Source: an uncultured Prevotella sp. (lineage in GTDB: Bacteria > Bacteroidota > Bacteroidia > Bacteroidales > Bacteroidaceae). Taken from it: DNA of 64,000 nt. Where the stretch lies: NCBI GenBank assembly GCA_947170725.1, contig CAMVUM010000004.1, positions 1 to 64,000 on the forward strand. Direction: 5' to 3'. The position numbers and the translations under genes were made by a program. Below the pieces are notes generated by a model that was given only the letters and a program-made list of their open reading frames with translations, made no database searches and was not told where the DNA came from. Positions 25,098-33,302 of this stretch are shown here, piece after piece; within the stretch, counting starts at the first letter, position 1; each line of letters begins with the position of its first letter.

Positions 25098-26312
25098 TCA
25101 GAAGCGGCACATCAGTTCAATGACAATCTTGTCCCTTTCAGAGACGTTTGGCGTAGCGCCGCTGCCATAGAAGTATTTTTCATAGTTCAGGCGGATGTCC
25201 GTTTTCGGTGATTTTCCGCCAAGATGGAATGTCGCTCCGGCCGTAATCCTGTGTCGTTGCGGGTCGTCTATGGTGAGACGGCCGTTGCTGTCGGGCTTTC
25301 CGTCGCTGTGGTCGTCCATGTAGTCATAGCGTCCGAGCAGCGAGACTGCTTCGAAAACCTTGCGCAACGGCAACCGTTTGACCACGAAAGCGTCGACGGC
25401 ATTGACAGCCTTGAAAGCTCCGCCGGAATAGTCCTTGTGCAGATATTCTCCCTCGATATGCCATCCGTGTGCATGCCAATATGCCCCGCCGTTCCACATC
25501 ATTATGCCCGTTTCGGCCGGACGTGTGTGCTGGCAGCTGAGAACGACGCCCACCTGGCCGCAAATCAGAGCCTCCGCTTTCAGCGAATAGTTGTAGCTTT
25601 TGGTCCAATAGTGCTTCTGCTCCGTCAGTCCGGAGCCGTTGAAGATACCGCCTTCGAGCGTCAGGGACGAGGGAGCGGCGCTGGTCTCATATCTTTTATA
25701 GGTTTTATCTTGTTCATTTCCATTAGTATATTGTCCGTTTCTGTCGGTATGTGGTTTGTTTCTACAATTTGTTTCATTGTCCCCGAACACGAACGTATAT
25801 CCCGCCGTGGCACCGACATCGCGCACGTTGCCCACCTGTTTGGCTATGAACGAACGGTTGGCGAAATACTGCTGATGGGGCGAACGGTGGGCGTCGATGG
25901 TGAACGGAACGCGCATCTGTCCGGCAGTCAGGCGGAGGTTTTCCGTCGGTAGCAGTCTCAGGTAGGCGTCGAGCATCCTTATCCGACCTTCGTCGGAGAG
26001 GTCAATCTCGGCCTTGTAGGCCACCGTGGGCATCACCTTGCCGGAAACCGATATGCGGCAGTTGCGCACCTCAAAACGTCCCACACCTTCCTCCGGCTGG
26101 TATTCATATTTCGCCCTGACCGTTCCGTTGATGTTCAGCTTGTCCGTCACGGTCAGTTTCTGGCCGTTGGATGACTGCGCATCGGTCGTTGTCGGTTGCG
26201 CTTGAACTGTTGTTGGCAAAGTTTGGGTTGTTGTTGTCAACGCTTGGGCGACCGTTGGTTGTGTCTGGGCTACCGCGAAGCAGAAAACAACTGTCGTGAT
26301 AAGAGACTTCAT
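25098..26312 (-). CDS. Phosphate-selective porin O/P family outer membrane protein
   Basis: 404 residues with a signal peptide (MKSLITTVVFCFAVAQTQPTVAQ) and then a Thr/Gln-rich linker (about 24-52). A barrel follows with OprO/OprP-type start features: RFEVRNCRISVSGKVMPTVAYKAE, LRLTAGQMRVPFTIDAHRSP and VGNVRDVGATAGYTF. It ends on an aromatic residue (MCRF), as beta-barrels do. It should form an outer membrane channel, with phosphate or another anion suggested only by family. The low-complexity linker is unusual. The promoter -7 box TAACTTTG is at 26362-26355. Confidence 0.85.
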   Translation of the reverse strand: MKSLITTVVFCFAVAQTQPTVAQALTTTTQTLPTTVQAQPTTTDAQSSNGQKLTVTDKLNINGTVRAKYEYQPEEGVGRFEVRNCRISVSGKVMPTVAYKAEIDLSDEGRIRMLDAYLRLLPTENLRLTAGQMRVPFTIDAHRSPHQQYFANRSFIAKQVGNVRDVGATAGYTFVFGDNETNCRNKPHTDRNGQYTNGNEQDKTYKRYETSAAPSSLTLEGGIFNGSGLTEQKHYWTKSYNYSLKAEALICGQVGVVLSCQHTRPAETGIMMWNGGAYWHAHGWHIEGEYLHKDYSGGAFKAVNAVDAFVVKRLPLRKVFEAVSLLGRYDYMDDHSDGKPDSNGRLTIDDPQRHRITAGATFHLGGKSPKTDIRLNYEKYFYGSGATPNVSERDKIVIELMCRF

Positions 26313-26354
26313 ATATGTTATTAATGTATTAACTCAACCATTTTATTGATTTTG

Positions 26355-26362
26355 CAAAGTTA
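26355..26362 (-). promoter_or_regulatory. -7 box of the porin gene
   Basis: TAACTTTG on the minus strand, 43 bp before the porin ATG, fitting TAnnTTTG. Confidence 0.5.
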
Positions 26363-26606
26363 GCGATGTTATGTTTCAAAAATGTTTCATTCGTGTTAAT
26401 TGAAGAATAAATCGGATGTGCGAGAACATAAAATAAGCTAAGAAATTTGAATTTTTGGATATTTTGACGAGTGCATTATGAAATGGTAAGAGTTTTTGGC
26501 GTATAGTAGGCATGGAAACGTCATGATATGGCGTTTCCGCAAGTTTATTCACTTGAATGTTTTCAGATAAAACTGTCGCGTGGAGTGTTCAAAATAGCAA
26601 ATAATC

Positions 26607-26696
26607 CAAACGCAAAAACGCCGAAACGCAAATCCTTATTAAGGAATGATGGATAGCACAACCGTAGTACTTTGTGTTTTGGCCTTTTTGCGTTTG
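26607..26696. repeat. Dispersed hairpin element, copy d
   Basis: 26 bp arms (26607-26632 and 26671-26696) beginning CAAACGCAAAAA, with 3 mismatches, around a 38-base loop. It lies 77 bp past the pectinesterase stop. Apart from this and the porin promoter, the 26313-26773 gap shows nothing. Confidence 0.65.
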
Positions 26697-26773
26697 AATT
26701 ATATAAATTGATAGTGTCCGCTTACTTATAACTTCTTTCTGAAGTTTATGGCGGTTTCATGTCATGCCGCATC

Positions 26774-28081
26774 TCAGCGCTTGTCCGGCGTTGAGGCTTC
26801 GACGGCACAGCCGAGGCCGCCCATCTGGTTGGCAGCGCGGACGGCCCAGCGGTCGGATGGTGTGCTGTCCTTCAGGCGGAAAGACGTCTTGGTGGTGAAG
26901 CCGATTACCTTTCCGTTGCGGCAGATGGCGTAGAGCAGGGCGTCTGGAGAGCCTTTCCATGTCAGTTTTTTCTTGTTGATGCGGACGTCGGTGGGCGCTG
27001 TCGCCTCGCGGGCGAGTTCCTCCGGATGCCAGTCGCCCATGACGTTGGCGAGAGTATATTCAGCCGCTTCGCTGTCGGTGAGAGCCGGATGGTTGGGATG
27101 CTCGTTGCCCTTCTTGTCAACATACATGGCGCGGCGTCCGCTGAGGTCAAGCATTTCGCCGGTAGTGAGGTGCGTCCTGTATTCGGTGAATAGTGCCGGC
27201 CATCCACCACTCATGTCAGCCCATCCGTTGTAGCCGCGTTTGTCGCGCGTGATGGGGCTGCGGTCAACCTTCGTGTCAATCCATACGGCGCGCGGAGTGC
27301 CCTTGCCCCACGGGCGGCCGAGATAGTAGGTGACGTCTGGCGTTTCGCTTTTGATGTGGCATGAGAGCATTACGTAGCCGTAGCGGCGCGCCACTGAGGG
27401 TACGGCGAGATAGCCGCCGCGGCCGCATTGCTGGAATGTCACTCCGTTATATACAACGTCGCCCTTGCCGCAGATATAGTCCGTGCGTCCGCGGATTATG
27501 CCGCCGTCGAAATAGAAACGGCCGTTTTGATTGTTGCTCACGTAAGTGTCCTGATATGCCCAGATGCAGATGTTTCTGGCGACGGTGAGGTCGGAGCGGT
27601 CGTGGAGCACGATGTTGCGGCCCGTGTTGTCCCCCATTCCGCTGCGCATGGTCAGGTCTTGAAGGTAGGTGCTGTGGCTCTGACGCTCAATGATGAGCAC
27701 GTCGCCGCGGCCGATGCCCTCCAGTGGATTGGCCAGGCCGAAGCCGTTGTCCCATGTCGGTTCGGGGACGGTGTTGGTGAGGACGGTCTGGTCGCGGTCT
27801 TCACCGACGATCGATGTGCGCGGTGCCTTCAGATAGGAGCGCGGATCGCCGTATTCCTTGCCGTCACCACCTGTCGTCGTGCCTTCGGTGGCTATGGTGT
27901 AGTCGCCCTTCATGACGAAGATGCGGTAGCGTCGGGTAGTGTCTTTGCGGCCGTTGGCGGATTCGAGCGCCTGGCGGAATGTGCCGTCGCGCGGCACAAC
28001 GAAGTCGTAGAGCCGCTTCTCTTGTGCGCTGGCGGTCAGGCCGAGCACTGCGGCGAAAAACAATAGGATAGGTTTCTTCAT
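26774..28081 (-). CDS. Pectinesterase family (CE8) secreted protein
   Basis: 435 residues with a signal peptide (MKKPILLFFAAVLGLTASAQ). Right-handed beta-helix with the CE8 signatures: WAYQDTYVSNN (catalytic Asp of QDT), GRTDYICGKGDVVY (equivalent of GxVDFIFG; the Asp nucleophile is kept but the Phe before Gly is Cys), and YYLGRPWGKG (Arg of LGRPW). It removes methyl esters from pectin in the periplasm or at the surface. About 80 residues between the first strands and the C-terminal Ig-like tail (THLTTGEMLDLSG...) are extra to the minimal fold. A -7 box (TACTTTTG) is at 28167-28160. Confidence 0.88.
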   Translation of the reverse strand: MKKPILLFFAAVLGLTASAQEKRLYDFVVPRDGTFRQALESANGRKDTTRRYRIFVMKGDYTIATEGTTTGGDGKEYGDPRSYLKAPRTSIVGEDRDQTVLTNTVPEPTWDNGFGLANPLEGIGRGDVLIIERQSHSTYLQDLTMRSGMGDNTGRNIVLHDRSDLTVARNICIWAYQDTYVSNNQNGRFYFDGGIIRGRTDYICGKGDVVYNGVTFQQCGRGGYLAVPSVARRYGYVMLSCHIKSETPDVTYYLGRPWGKGTPRAVWIDTKVDRSPITRDKRGYNGWADMSGGWPALFTEYRTHLTTGEMLDLSGRRAMYVDKKGNEHPNHPALTDSEAAEYTLANVMGDWHPEELAREATAPTDVRINKKKLTWKGSPDALLYAICRNGKVIGFTTKTSFRLKDSTPSDRWAVRAANQMGGLGCAVEASTPDKR

Positions 28082-28159
28082 GTCTTTTGATTTTTGTTTC
28101 AGCAGTTTTTCGGTTCGTCCTCAGTGCGTTATGATTGCGCGAAAGAACGATATGGAAGA

Positions 28160-28167
28160 CAAAAGTA
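28160..28167 (-). promoter_or_regulatory. -7 box of the pectinesterase gene
   Basis: TACTTTTG on the minus strand, about 80 bp before the ATG, fits TAnnTTTG. Confidence 0.45.
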
Positions 28168-28243
28168 CGAAAAAACAGCGGAAAGGAAGAAGGAAAAGGG
28201 GAGATAAGTAATCGAATCTTATCAATTTAAGTGCAAGACACGG

Positions 28244-28344
28244 ATATTTTCAACGCACAGGCCTCAAAGAAGTGAAGTTTTATGGCACGAGAAAAATATC
28301 CGAACATAAATTTTGCGTCTTTGCGGCCTGTGCGTTGAAAATAT
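28244..28344. repeat. Dispersed hairpin element, copy e
   Basis: Perfect 20 bp arms ATATTTTCAACGCACAGGCC (28244-28263) and GGCCTGTGCGTTGAAAATAT (28325-28344) around a 61-base loop. The loop matches that of copy c in inverted orientation. It starts 6 bp past the LysR stop. Confidence 0.75.
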
Positions 28345-28350
28345 ATCCAT

Positions 28351-29256
28351 CTATCTCTCTATCCATGCGTTTTGCCGTTCCTTTACGGCGAGCGACTCGT
28401 TGAGCAGCCGGATGAATTCAAGCATTGATTTCTTGTGGTACGTGTCCTTTAGTGTATGGACGCAGCCGCTCATCTCGTTGTCCGGAATGTCGAGCGGGAT
28501 GGCTTTTACGCCTGTCTCGTTGTGGATTGTGGCCTCGGCGAGCACGGAGACGAACTTGCTTTGGCGTATGAGTTTCAGGAGGATGTTGACCTCGTTCAGT
28601 TCGATACGTATGCGGAACTTGTTGTATGGAGTGATGACATGTTCGAAGGCGTTGCGTGCCTGAAGACCCTTTGACGGCAGGGCGAGGTCATAGTTCTCCA
28701 GCTCCGCGAAGGTCACGCGATCGTGGCTGGCCAGCGGATGGCTTGTGCTGACGATGGCCGAGAGACAGTTTTGGAAGATGATGTGAGACTCGACTCCGTC
28801 GATGTGGCGCGTTGGGCGGAAGGCGAGTGCAAAGTCAATCTCGCGTTCGCGGAGCAGTTCCATTAGCTCGGTTGTGGGCTTGTAGAAGATGTTCAGCTTG
28901 ATTTTGGGATACATCCGCATGAAGGTAATGAGCGTCTCGGTCAGTATCGGGCTGAACGAATAGGTCACGCCAATGTTGAGCGTGCCGGCCTCAAGGTTGT
29001 TGAGGTCGCTGATTCGTGTCTTGCAGAGTTCCGCCTCACGTAGCGTCTTTTGGGCGTAGGGCATGAGTTCGCGGCCGGCTTCGGTCATGGCTACGTTATG
29101 GCTGCTCCTCACGAGCAGCGTGGTGCCCAGCTCGTTTTCGAGTTGTTTCACCTGCTGTGACAACGTGCTCTGGGTTATGCACAGCACTTTGGCCGCCTCA
29201 GAGAAGTTGAGCGTTTCGGCCACTTTTACGAAATATCTTAGTTGGCGCAATTCCAT
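28351..29256 (-). CDS. LysR-family transcriptional regulator
   Basis: 301 residues from MELRQLRYFVKVAETLNFSE; the track start 15 codons earlier lacks support. Winged helix-turn-helix at about 1-60 (AAKVLCITQSTLSQQVKQLE), effector domain 90-295. The effector domain lacks the paired redox cysteines of OxyR, so it is not an obvious peroxide sensor despite overall similarity. It has its own -7 box (TATCTTTG, 29306-29299) yet follows the ThrE-like genes on the same strand, so it may control them or itself. Confidence 0.9.
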   Translation of the reverse strand: MELRQLRYFVKVAETLNFSEAAKVLCITQSTLSQQVKQLENELGTTLLVRSSHNVAMTEAGRELMPYAQKTLREAELCKTRISDLNNLEAGTLNIGVTYSFSPILTETLITFMRMYPKIKLNIFYKPTTELMELLREREIDFALAFRPTRHIDGVESHIIFQNCLSAIVSTSHPLASHDRVTFAELENYDLALPSKGLQARNAFEHVITPYNKFRIRIELNEVNILLKLIRQSKFVSVLAEATIHNETGVKAIPLDIPDNEMSGCVHTLKDTYHKKSMLEFIRLLNESLAVKERQNAWIER

Positions 29257-29298
29257 CTTTATGAGTAGGTGTTGCTGTTCAGGTTTGTTACTTGACTG

Positions 29299-29306
29299 CA
29301 AAGATA
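29299..29306 (-). promoter_or_regulatory. -7 box of the LysR gene
   Basis: TATCTTTG on the minus strand, 42 bp before the LysR ATG, inside the 62 bp gap after the ThrE-like gene. Confidence 0.5.
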
Positions 29307-29318
29307 GCCATTTGGCGG

Positions 29319-29801
29319 CTATCTCGTTGCCTGAAAGGCTATTTTTTTGAATATGAAGATGGGTAGTGTCGCACCCGTCACCATGCAGAGAACTATTCCG
29401 GTGGCGGTGAGGGAATTGTGGACGAAGAGATAGAAGTATGTTCCGAACGCTTCTTCACCCTCCTGAAGCATGCATGCCGCCAGCGACCCGAACGCCCGAT
29501 AGGCATAAATGCCGGGTATCATCGGCAGCAGCGCCGGAAAGAGATAGGTCTCGGCCGGTGTTTTGGCCATCGGTGCCATGAAGACGGCAAGCGTACCGAT
29601 GAGCAGCGAGGCCGGGAAGGTGGCCACGACGATGTGGATGTGGGCTATGTCGCCGTTGATGAGCATGTATCTGAGCGAGTGGCCGATGGCCGCAATAAGG
29701 GCACAGTAGATGTAGGCCCGTCGCGGCGGATTGCTTATTGCCGCAAAACCGATGGCGGCAATCGCCGCGAACAATGCGTCTTGAATAGAATTGCTACACA
29801 T
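29319..29801 (-). CDS. ThrE-type exporter subunit, DUF3815 (ThrE_2) half
   Basis: 160 residues with four to five membrane helices and 'FPALLPMIPGIYAYRAFGSLAA', the pattern of the C-terminal half of the threonine/serine exporter ThrE. In many bacteria the exporter is split into a DUF1212 and a DUF3815 protein, as here. It lies 46 bp downstream of its partner. Exports threonine, serine or related small metabolites across the inner membrane; the substrate is by family only. Confidence 0.87.
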   Translation of the reverse strand: MCSNSIQDALFAAIAAIGFAAISNPPRRAYIYCALIAAIGHSLRYMLINGDIAHIHIVVATFPASLLIGTLAVFMAPMAKTPAETYLFPALLPMIPGIYAYRAFGSLAACMLQEGEEAFGTYFYLFVHNSLTATGIVLCMVTGATLPIFIFKKIAFQATR

Positions 29802-29847
29802 TTATATATATATTGTTTATATTTCTCAGTTTCCAGATCTTAATTAT

Positions 29848-30636
29848 TCAGAACATCCCCACGTCCATCAGCAGCATTGCGCAGCACAGTCCGGTTGATA
29901 GACAGGCCGTCAGCACGAGGGCGTCGGCAAAGCGGCAGATGGCGCAGATGTAGTGGCGGCAGAGCATGTCGCTGAACGAATTGAGGAACGGTATGCCCGG
30001 CACGAGATAGAGCACGCTCGTTCCGAGGGCCACCGACGGGGTAGTGCCGATGGCGAACAGACGCCCTGTAGCACCGAGAACGGCCGAGACAAACGCGCAA
30101 GCGATGAACACAATCCGCAGGTCGAGACCGCGGGAGAGAAGCTGCTGCTTGATGTAATAGCCGGCCATGGTTGCCGCGGCGACTATGGCCATGGCTGCGG
30201 CATCACCGCCGAAGAGTCGGCAGAACGAAGCGTTGGCGAGGGCGACGAGCAGGAGCACCGTCCACCGGTTCTGGCTGTCATTGGATATGATGCGGTCGAA
30301 ACGGCTGACGGCCTCGTTGAAGCTGATTTTACCGTCGGCCACCTCCCAGCTCAGCTCGCTCAGCCGGCTGTTCATGTTGAAACTGGTGGAGCAGTGGCGC
30401 ATCGACGCAATCGACGTGACGGTTTCGGCCGCGCCTTTCTCCCAGACCGAGATGTGGACGTGGCGGGGCATGATCGTCATGTCGGTTTCCTTGCCGTAGG
30501 CCCGGGCCATGCGCGACACGTTCTTTTCAAGTCTTATGCACGTGGCACCGCATCCGAGAAGCCACGAGCAATAGCGTGACAGGAAGAGGCACAGTTCCTG
30601 CGATGTAGGCCGGCGGTTGTCACTCTTCGTCGTCAT
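29848..30636 (-). CDS. ThrE-type exporter subunit, DUF1212 (ThrE_1) half
   Basis: 262 residues from MTTKSDNRRPTSQELCLFLS. The cytosolic N-terminal part (about 1-110) has GCGATCIRLEKNVSRMARAYG, and four to five membrane helices follow with VLYLVPGIPFLNSFSDML. This is the N-terminal half of ThrE as a separate protein. Its start overlaps the end of a small membrane-protein gene (30620-30811) by 17 bp, pointing to translational coupling. The longer track start (30681) would deepen that overlap and is less likely. Confidence 0.88.
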   Translation of the reverse strand: MTTKSDNRRPTSQELCLFLSRYCSWLLGCGATCIRLEKNVSRMARAYGKETDMTIMPRHVHISVWEKGAAETVTSIASMRHCSTSFNMNSRLSELSWEVADGKISFNEAVSRFDRIISNDSQNRWTVLLLVALANASFCRLFGGDAAAMAIVAAATMAGYYIKQQLLSRGLDLRIVFIACAFVSAVLGATGRLFAIGTTPSVALGTSVLYLVPGIPFLNSFSDMLCRHYICAICRFADALVLTACLSTGLCCAMLLMDVGMF

Positions 30637-30811
30637 AGTCGTCACAGTTGACCGGGTCTCCCGGAACGAAAAACTCTTCACGCTCGCTTCCTATCTCCAC
30701 CAAAGGATGGCGGTTCCGGCGTCCGATGCCTGAGGCAATGACGAAGCGCACCATGACAATCACGGTTATCATGCCCACGACGCAACTCCATGTAATCAAC
30801 GGATAGTTCAT
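30620..30811 (-). CDS. Small single-pass membrane protein upstream of the ThrE pair
   Basis: 63 residues: one N-terminal membrane helix (WSCVVGMITVIVMVRFVIAS), then a basic stretch (GRRNRH) and an acidic tail (DDYDDEE). The basic loop after the helix suggests the tail stays in the cytosol. It is first in the ThrE-like operon and overlaps the next start. No family recognised; it could be an accessory subunit. The helix plus coupling make it more than a chance ORF. Confidence 0.55.
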   Translation of the reverse strand: MNYPLITWSCVVGMITVIVMVRFVIASGIGRRNRHPLVEIGSEREEFFVPGDPVNCDDYDDEE

Positions 30812-30976
30812 TTTCTGATGTTTTTAAATTTGCGCTGCAAAGGAACGGAATTTTATAAATACATGGGGCCGTCGGTTAGTGAATGTTTCGATAGCAGCTA
30901 TAAGTCCGGCCGCACGATACGGCGGAAATGTGATTTAAGTGGTGTGGGAATTTCTCCGTATAATCGTTTTTTTGTC

Positions 30977-31066
30977 ATTTTGCAGTTACATTACCGGCAA
31001 ATATCCGTCACTTGGTAACGATATTACCGATAAATATTCGTAATTTTGCAATTACATTAACAGCAA
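30977..31066 (+). promoter_or_regulatory. Duplicated promoter segment before the hydrolase gene
   Basis: A 24-mer starting ATTTTGCAGTTACATTA (30977-31000) recurs as ATTTTGCAATTACATTA (31043-31066) with 21 of 24 bases equal. Between them lies the palindrome GGTAACGATATTACC (31014-31028). The second copy overlaps a -7 box TAATTTTG (31041-31048), 21 bp before the ATG. Confidence 0.45.
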
Positions 31067-31068
31067 TT

Positions 31069-32229
31069 ATGAACCGAATGAATACTATCCGACTCTTTCT
31101 TGCCGTCGCCGCATTGTTCATGGCGGCTGTTCCGGCATCGGCGCAAAAGCGTGCCAATCATGAGTTCTACAAGGATTTTCCCGTCTACGCCGACATGCTT
31201 CAGGCGCAGCTGACCTATCCCATGGCGTGGGGCAACAGCAAGACTCGCAACTTCGCGAAGTGGAAGCGCCAGGCCCGGGAGAAAGTGCAGGAGTGCATGA
31301 TGACACCGCCGCCGGCGCCCGAGAGCTATGATATGACGGTGTTGGGCGAAGAGCGGCGCGACGGCTACGTGGCACGCAAGATAGAGTTCAATCTTTCAGC
31401 TTTCTACCGCGTGAGGGCCTACGTGCTCATCCCCGACGGCGATGGCCCGTTTCCGGCCATCAACCTGCTTCACGACCACGGCGCACATCTTTTTATAGGC
31501 AAGGAGAAGATGATACGGCCGTTCGGTGAAGATTCCACGGTGATAAAGGATGCCGACGAGTGGCAGCCGAAAGTCTACGGCGGACAGTATATGGGAGACT
31601 ATTTGGCGCGTCAGGGCTATCTGGTCTTCTCCACCGACGCCCCGATGTGGGGCGAGCGCGGGCGTGCCGAGGGCGTGGACCGCAACAAGTATGACATTAT
31701 CGCCGGCAATATGATGATGTACGGCCGCGACCTCAGTGCTTTCATGACCTACGACGACATTGCCTCTACAGAGTTTCTCGCCACGCTGCCCGAAGTGGAC
31801 AAAGAGCGCATCGGCTGCGCCGGCTGCTCAATGGGGGCCTACCGTGCGTGGATGCTCTCGGCGCTGTCCGACAGGATAAAGGTAGGTGCGGCCGTGTGCT
31901 GGATGGTTACGACCGACGTTCAGATGACGTGGAAGTACGGACGGAAGGAAAACGGAGGCTTCGCCAACTGCATACCTGCGTTGCGTCAGTATCTCGACTA
32001 TCCCCACATTGCGAGTCTGGCCTGTCCCAAGCCTATGCTTTTCATCAACGGCCGTACCGACAAACTCTTCCCCATGCCGGGCGTAGAGAAGGCTTTCTCT
32101 ATCATGCGAGGCGTGTGGGACAGCCAGAAAGCCGGCAACAGTCTTGTCACCGAGATATGGGAAATGGGACATGAGTGCGGTCCGAAGGCGCAGGAACGCG
32201 TGGCCGGGTTCTTTAAAGAAAACCTTTGA
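31069..32229 (+). CDS. Secreted alpha/beta hydrolase (dienelactone-hydrolase / acetyl-esterase type)
   Basis: 386 residues from MNRMNTIRLFLAVAALFMAAVPASAQ, a clear signal peptide; the track start 19 codons earlier is inside the promoter. The nucleophile is in GCSMGAYRAW (Ser near 254), the likely acid in FINGRTDKLF (Asp near 329), and the His in MGHECGPK (near 367). The layout resembles Abhydrolase_7 / acetyl-xylan-esterase-like proteins of Bacteroidetes. Substrate is probably an ester on a polysaccharide or other carboxyl ester. It is followed after 107 bp by a BadF-type kinase. Confidence 0.82.
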   Translation: MNRMNTIRLFLAVAALFMAAVPASAQKRANHEFYKDFPVYADMLQAQLTYPMAWGNSKTRNFAKWKRQAREKVQECMMTPPPAPESYDMTVLGEERRDGYVARKIEFNLSAFYRVRAYVLIPDGDGPFPAINLLHDHGAHLFIGKEKMIRPFGEDSTVIKDADEWQPKVYGGQYMGDYLARQGYLVFSTDAPMWGERGRAEGVDRNKYDIIAGNMMMYGRDLSAFMTYDDIASTEFLATLPEVDKERIGCAGCSMGAYRAWMLSALSDRIKVGAAVCWMVTTDVQMTWKYGRKENGGFANCIPALRQYLDYPHIASLACPKPMLFINGRTDKLFPMPGVEKAFSIMRGVWDSQKAGNSLVTEIWEMGHECGPKAQERVAGFFKENL

Positions 32230-32251
32230 GGAGATTTCAAATTCCTTCAAA

Positions 32252-32308
32252 GAAAGTCTCTTGGAATAATATATGTACAATTCTCTAAAGGAAAGTCTCT
32301 TGGAATAA
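32252..32308 (+). repeat. Two identical 18-mers before the BadF-type gene
   Basis: GAAAGTCTCTTGGAATAA at 32252-32269 and again at 32291-32308, 39 bp apart, between the hydrolase stop and the kinase start. May be a regulator site or a small duplication. Confidence 0.5.
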
Positions 32309-32336
32309 ACTGTACGGACTTCATATACGACAACCA

Positions 32337-33188
32337 ATGATATTAATTGCAGATAGCGGAAGCACAAAGACAGACTGGTGCGTTGTCGACGACGGCAACG
32401 TCATCAGTCGTGTCAGTACACAAGGCATCAATCCTTTCCATCAGGACGAACAGACAATATCGGGAATACTCCGTGACGAACTCCTGACGGCAGATGATAG
32501 CGTTAGAAACGGTACAGGTATAAGCCAAGTGTATTTCTACGGCAGCGGGTGTCGCGAGGAATATGTGCCTATGATGACTGCCGCGCTCGCCGGAGCGTTT
32601 CCTCATGCAACCCGCGTTGAGGCCTACAGCGACCTGCTCGGTGCGGCACGTGCCGTCTGCGGGGCGGGGGAGGGCGTGGCCTGCATCCTCGGTACCGGCG
32701 CAAACTCATGTCTTTACGACGGACGACGCATCGTGATGAACACCCCGCCGCTGGGCTACATCCTCGGCGACGAGGGAAGCGGTGCCGTGCTTGGCCGCCT
32801 CTTTTTCAACGCAATGTATAAAGGCCATCTGTCCACTGCCGTATTGTCGGACTTTGAACGTGAGACAGGTCTCACCATGGCCGATGTCATCCGCCGTGTC
32901 TATCGCGAGCCGCTGGCCAACCGTTTTCTCGCATCGTTCGCTCCGTTCATCCACCGTCATCTCTCCCTGCCCGCCGTCCGTGAGATCGTTGTCGACAACT
33001 TCCGTCAGTTCTTCCGCCGCAACGTCGTGCAGTACGGCCGCCCCGAACTTCCCGTCGGTGCCGTGGGCAGCATAGCCTGCCACTTCTCCGCCGAACTCTC
33101 CGAAGCCGCCCGCGCCGAGGGTTTCACGATGGGCCGCGTGATAAAAAGTCCGATGGAGGGGCTTTGGGAGTATCATGCGCGTGATTGA
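32337..33188 (+). CDS. BadF/BadG/BcrA-type ATPase, N-acetylglucosamine-kinase-like
   Basis: 283 residues of the ASKHA fold. The phosphate-1 loop is ADSGSTKTDW (about 5-14), adenosine-side glycines are in CILGTGANSCLYDG and YILGDEGSGAVLGRLF, and the C-terminal GAVGSIACHFSAEL completes the site. Proteins of this size in Bacteroidetes are usually taken to be amino-sugar kinases related to eukaryotic GlcNAc kinase; acyl-CoA dehydratase activation is unlikely without iron-sulfur cysteines. It may work with the secreted hydrolase upstream, but no glycan gene is directly tied to it. Confidence 0.85.
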   Translation: MILIADSGSTKTDWCVVDDGNVISRVSTQGINPFHQDEQTISGILRDELLTADDSVRNGTGISQVYFYGSGCREEYVPMMTAALAGAFPHATRVEAYSDLLGAARAVCGAGEGVACILGTGANSCLYDGRRIVMNTPPLGYILGDEGSGAVLGRLFFNAMYKGHLSTAVLSDFERETGLTMADVIRRVYREPLANRFLASFAPFIHRHLSLPAVREIVVDNFRQFFRRNVVQYGRPELPVGAVGSIACHFSAELSEAARAEGFTMGRVIKSPMEGLWEYHARD

Positions 33189-33254
33189 AATAATCATTAG
33201 AATATAGAATTATTCCTTTATTCCAGCAATATTATTATATGCTATAAAAACGAC

Positions 33255-33302
33255 AAAGGTACGGAATGAATAATTTGTTATTGTCATTCATTCCGCACCT
33301 TT
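33255..33302. terminator. Hairpin between the BadF-type gene and the frameshifted gene
   Basis: 16 bp arms AAAGGTACGGAATGAA (33255-33270) and TTCATTCCGCACCTTT (33287-33302) with one mismatch. It sits where two convergent genes meet and overlaps the last codons of the minus-strand one. Probably a bidirectional terminator. Confidence 0.6.

Noticed and set aside
28351-29256. LysR gene as OxyR
   Set aside because: The effector domain shows no paired redox cysteines, so the peroxide-sensor name is not supported.
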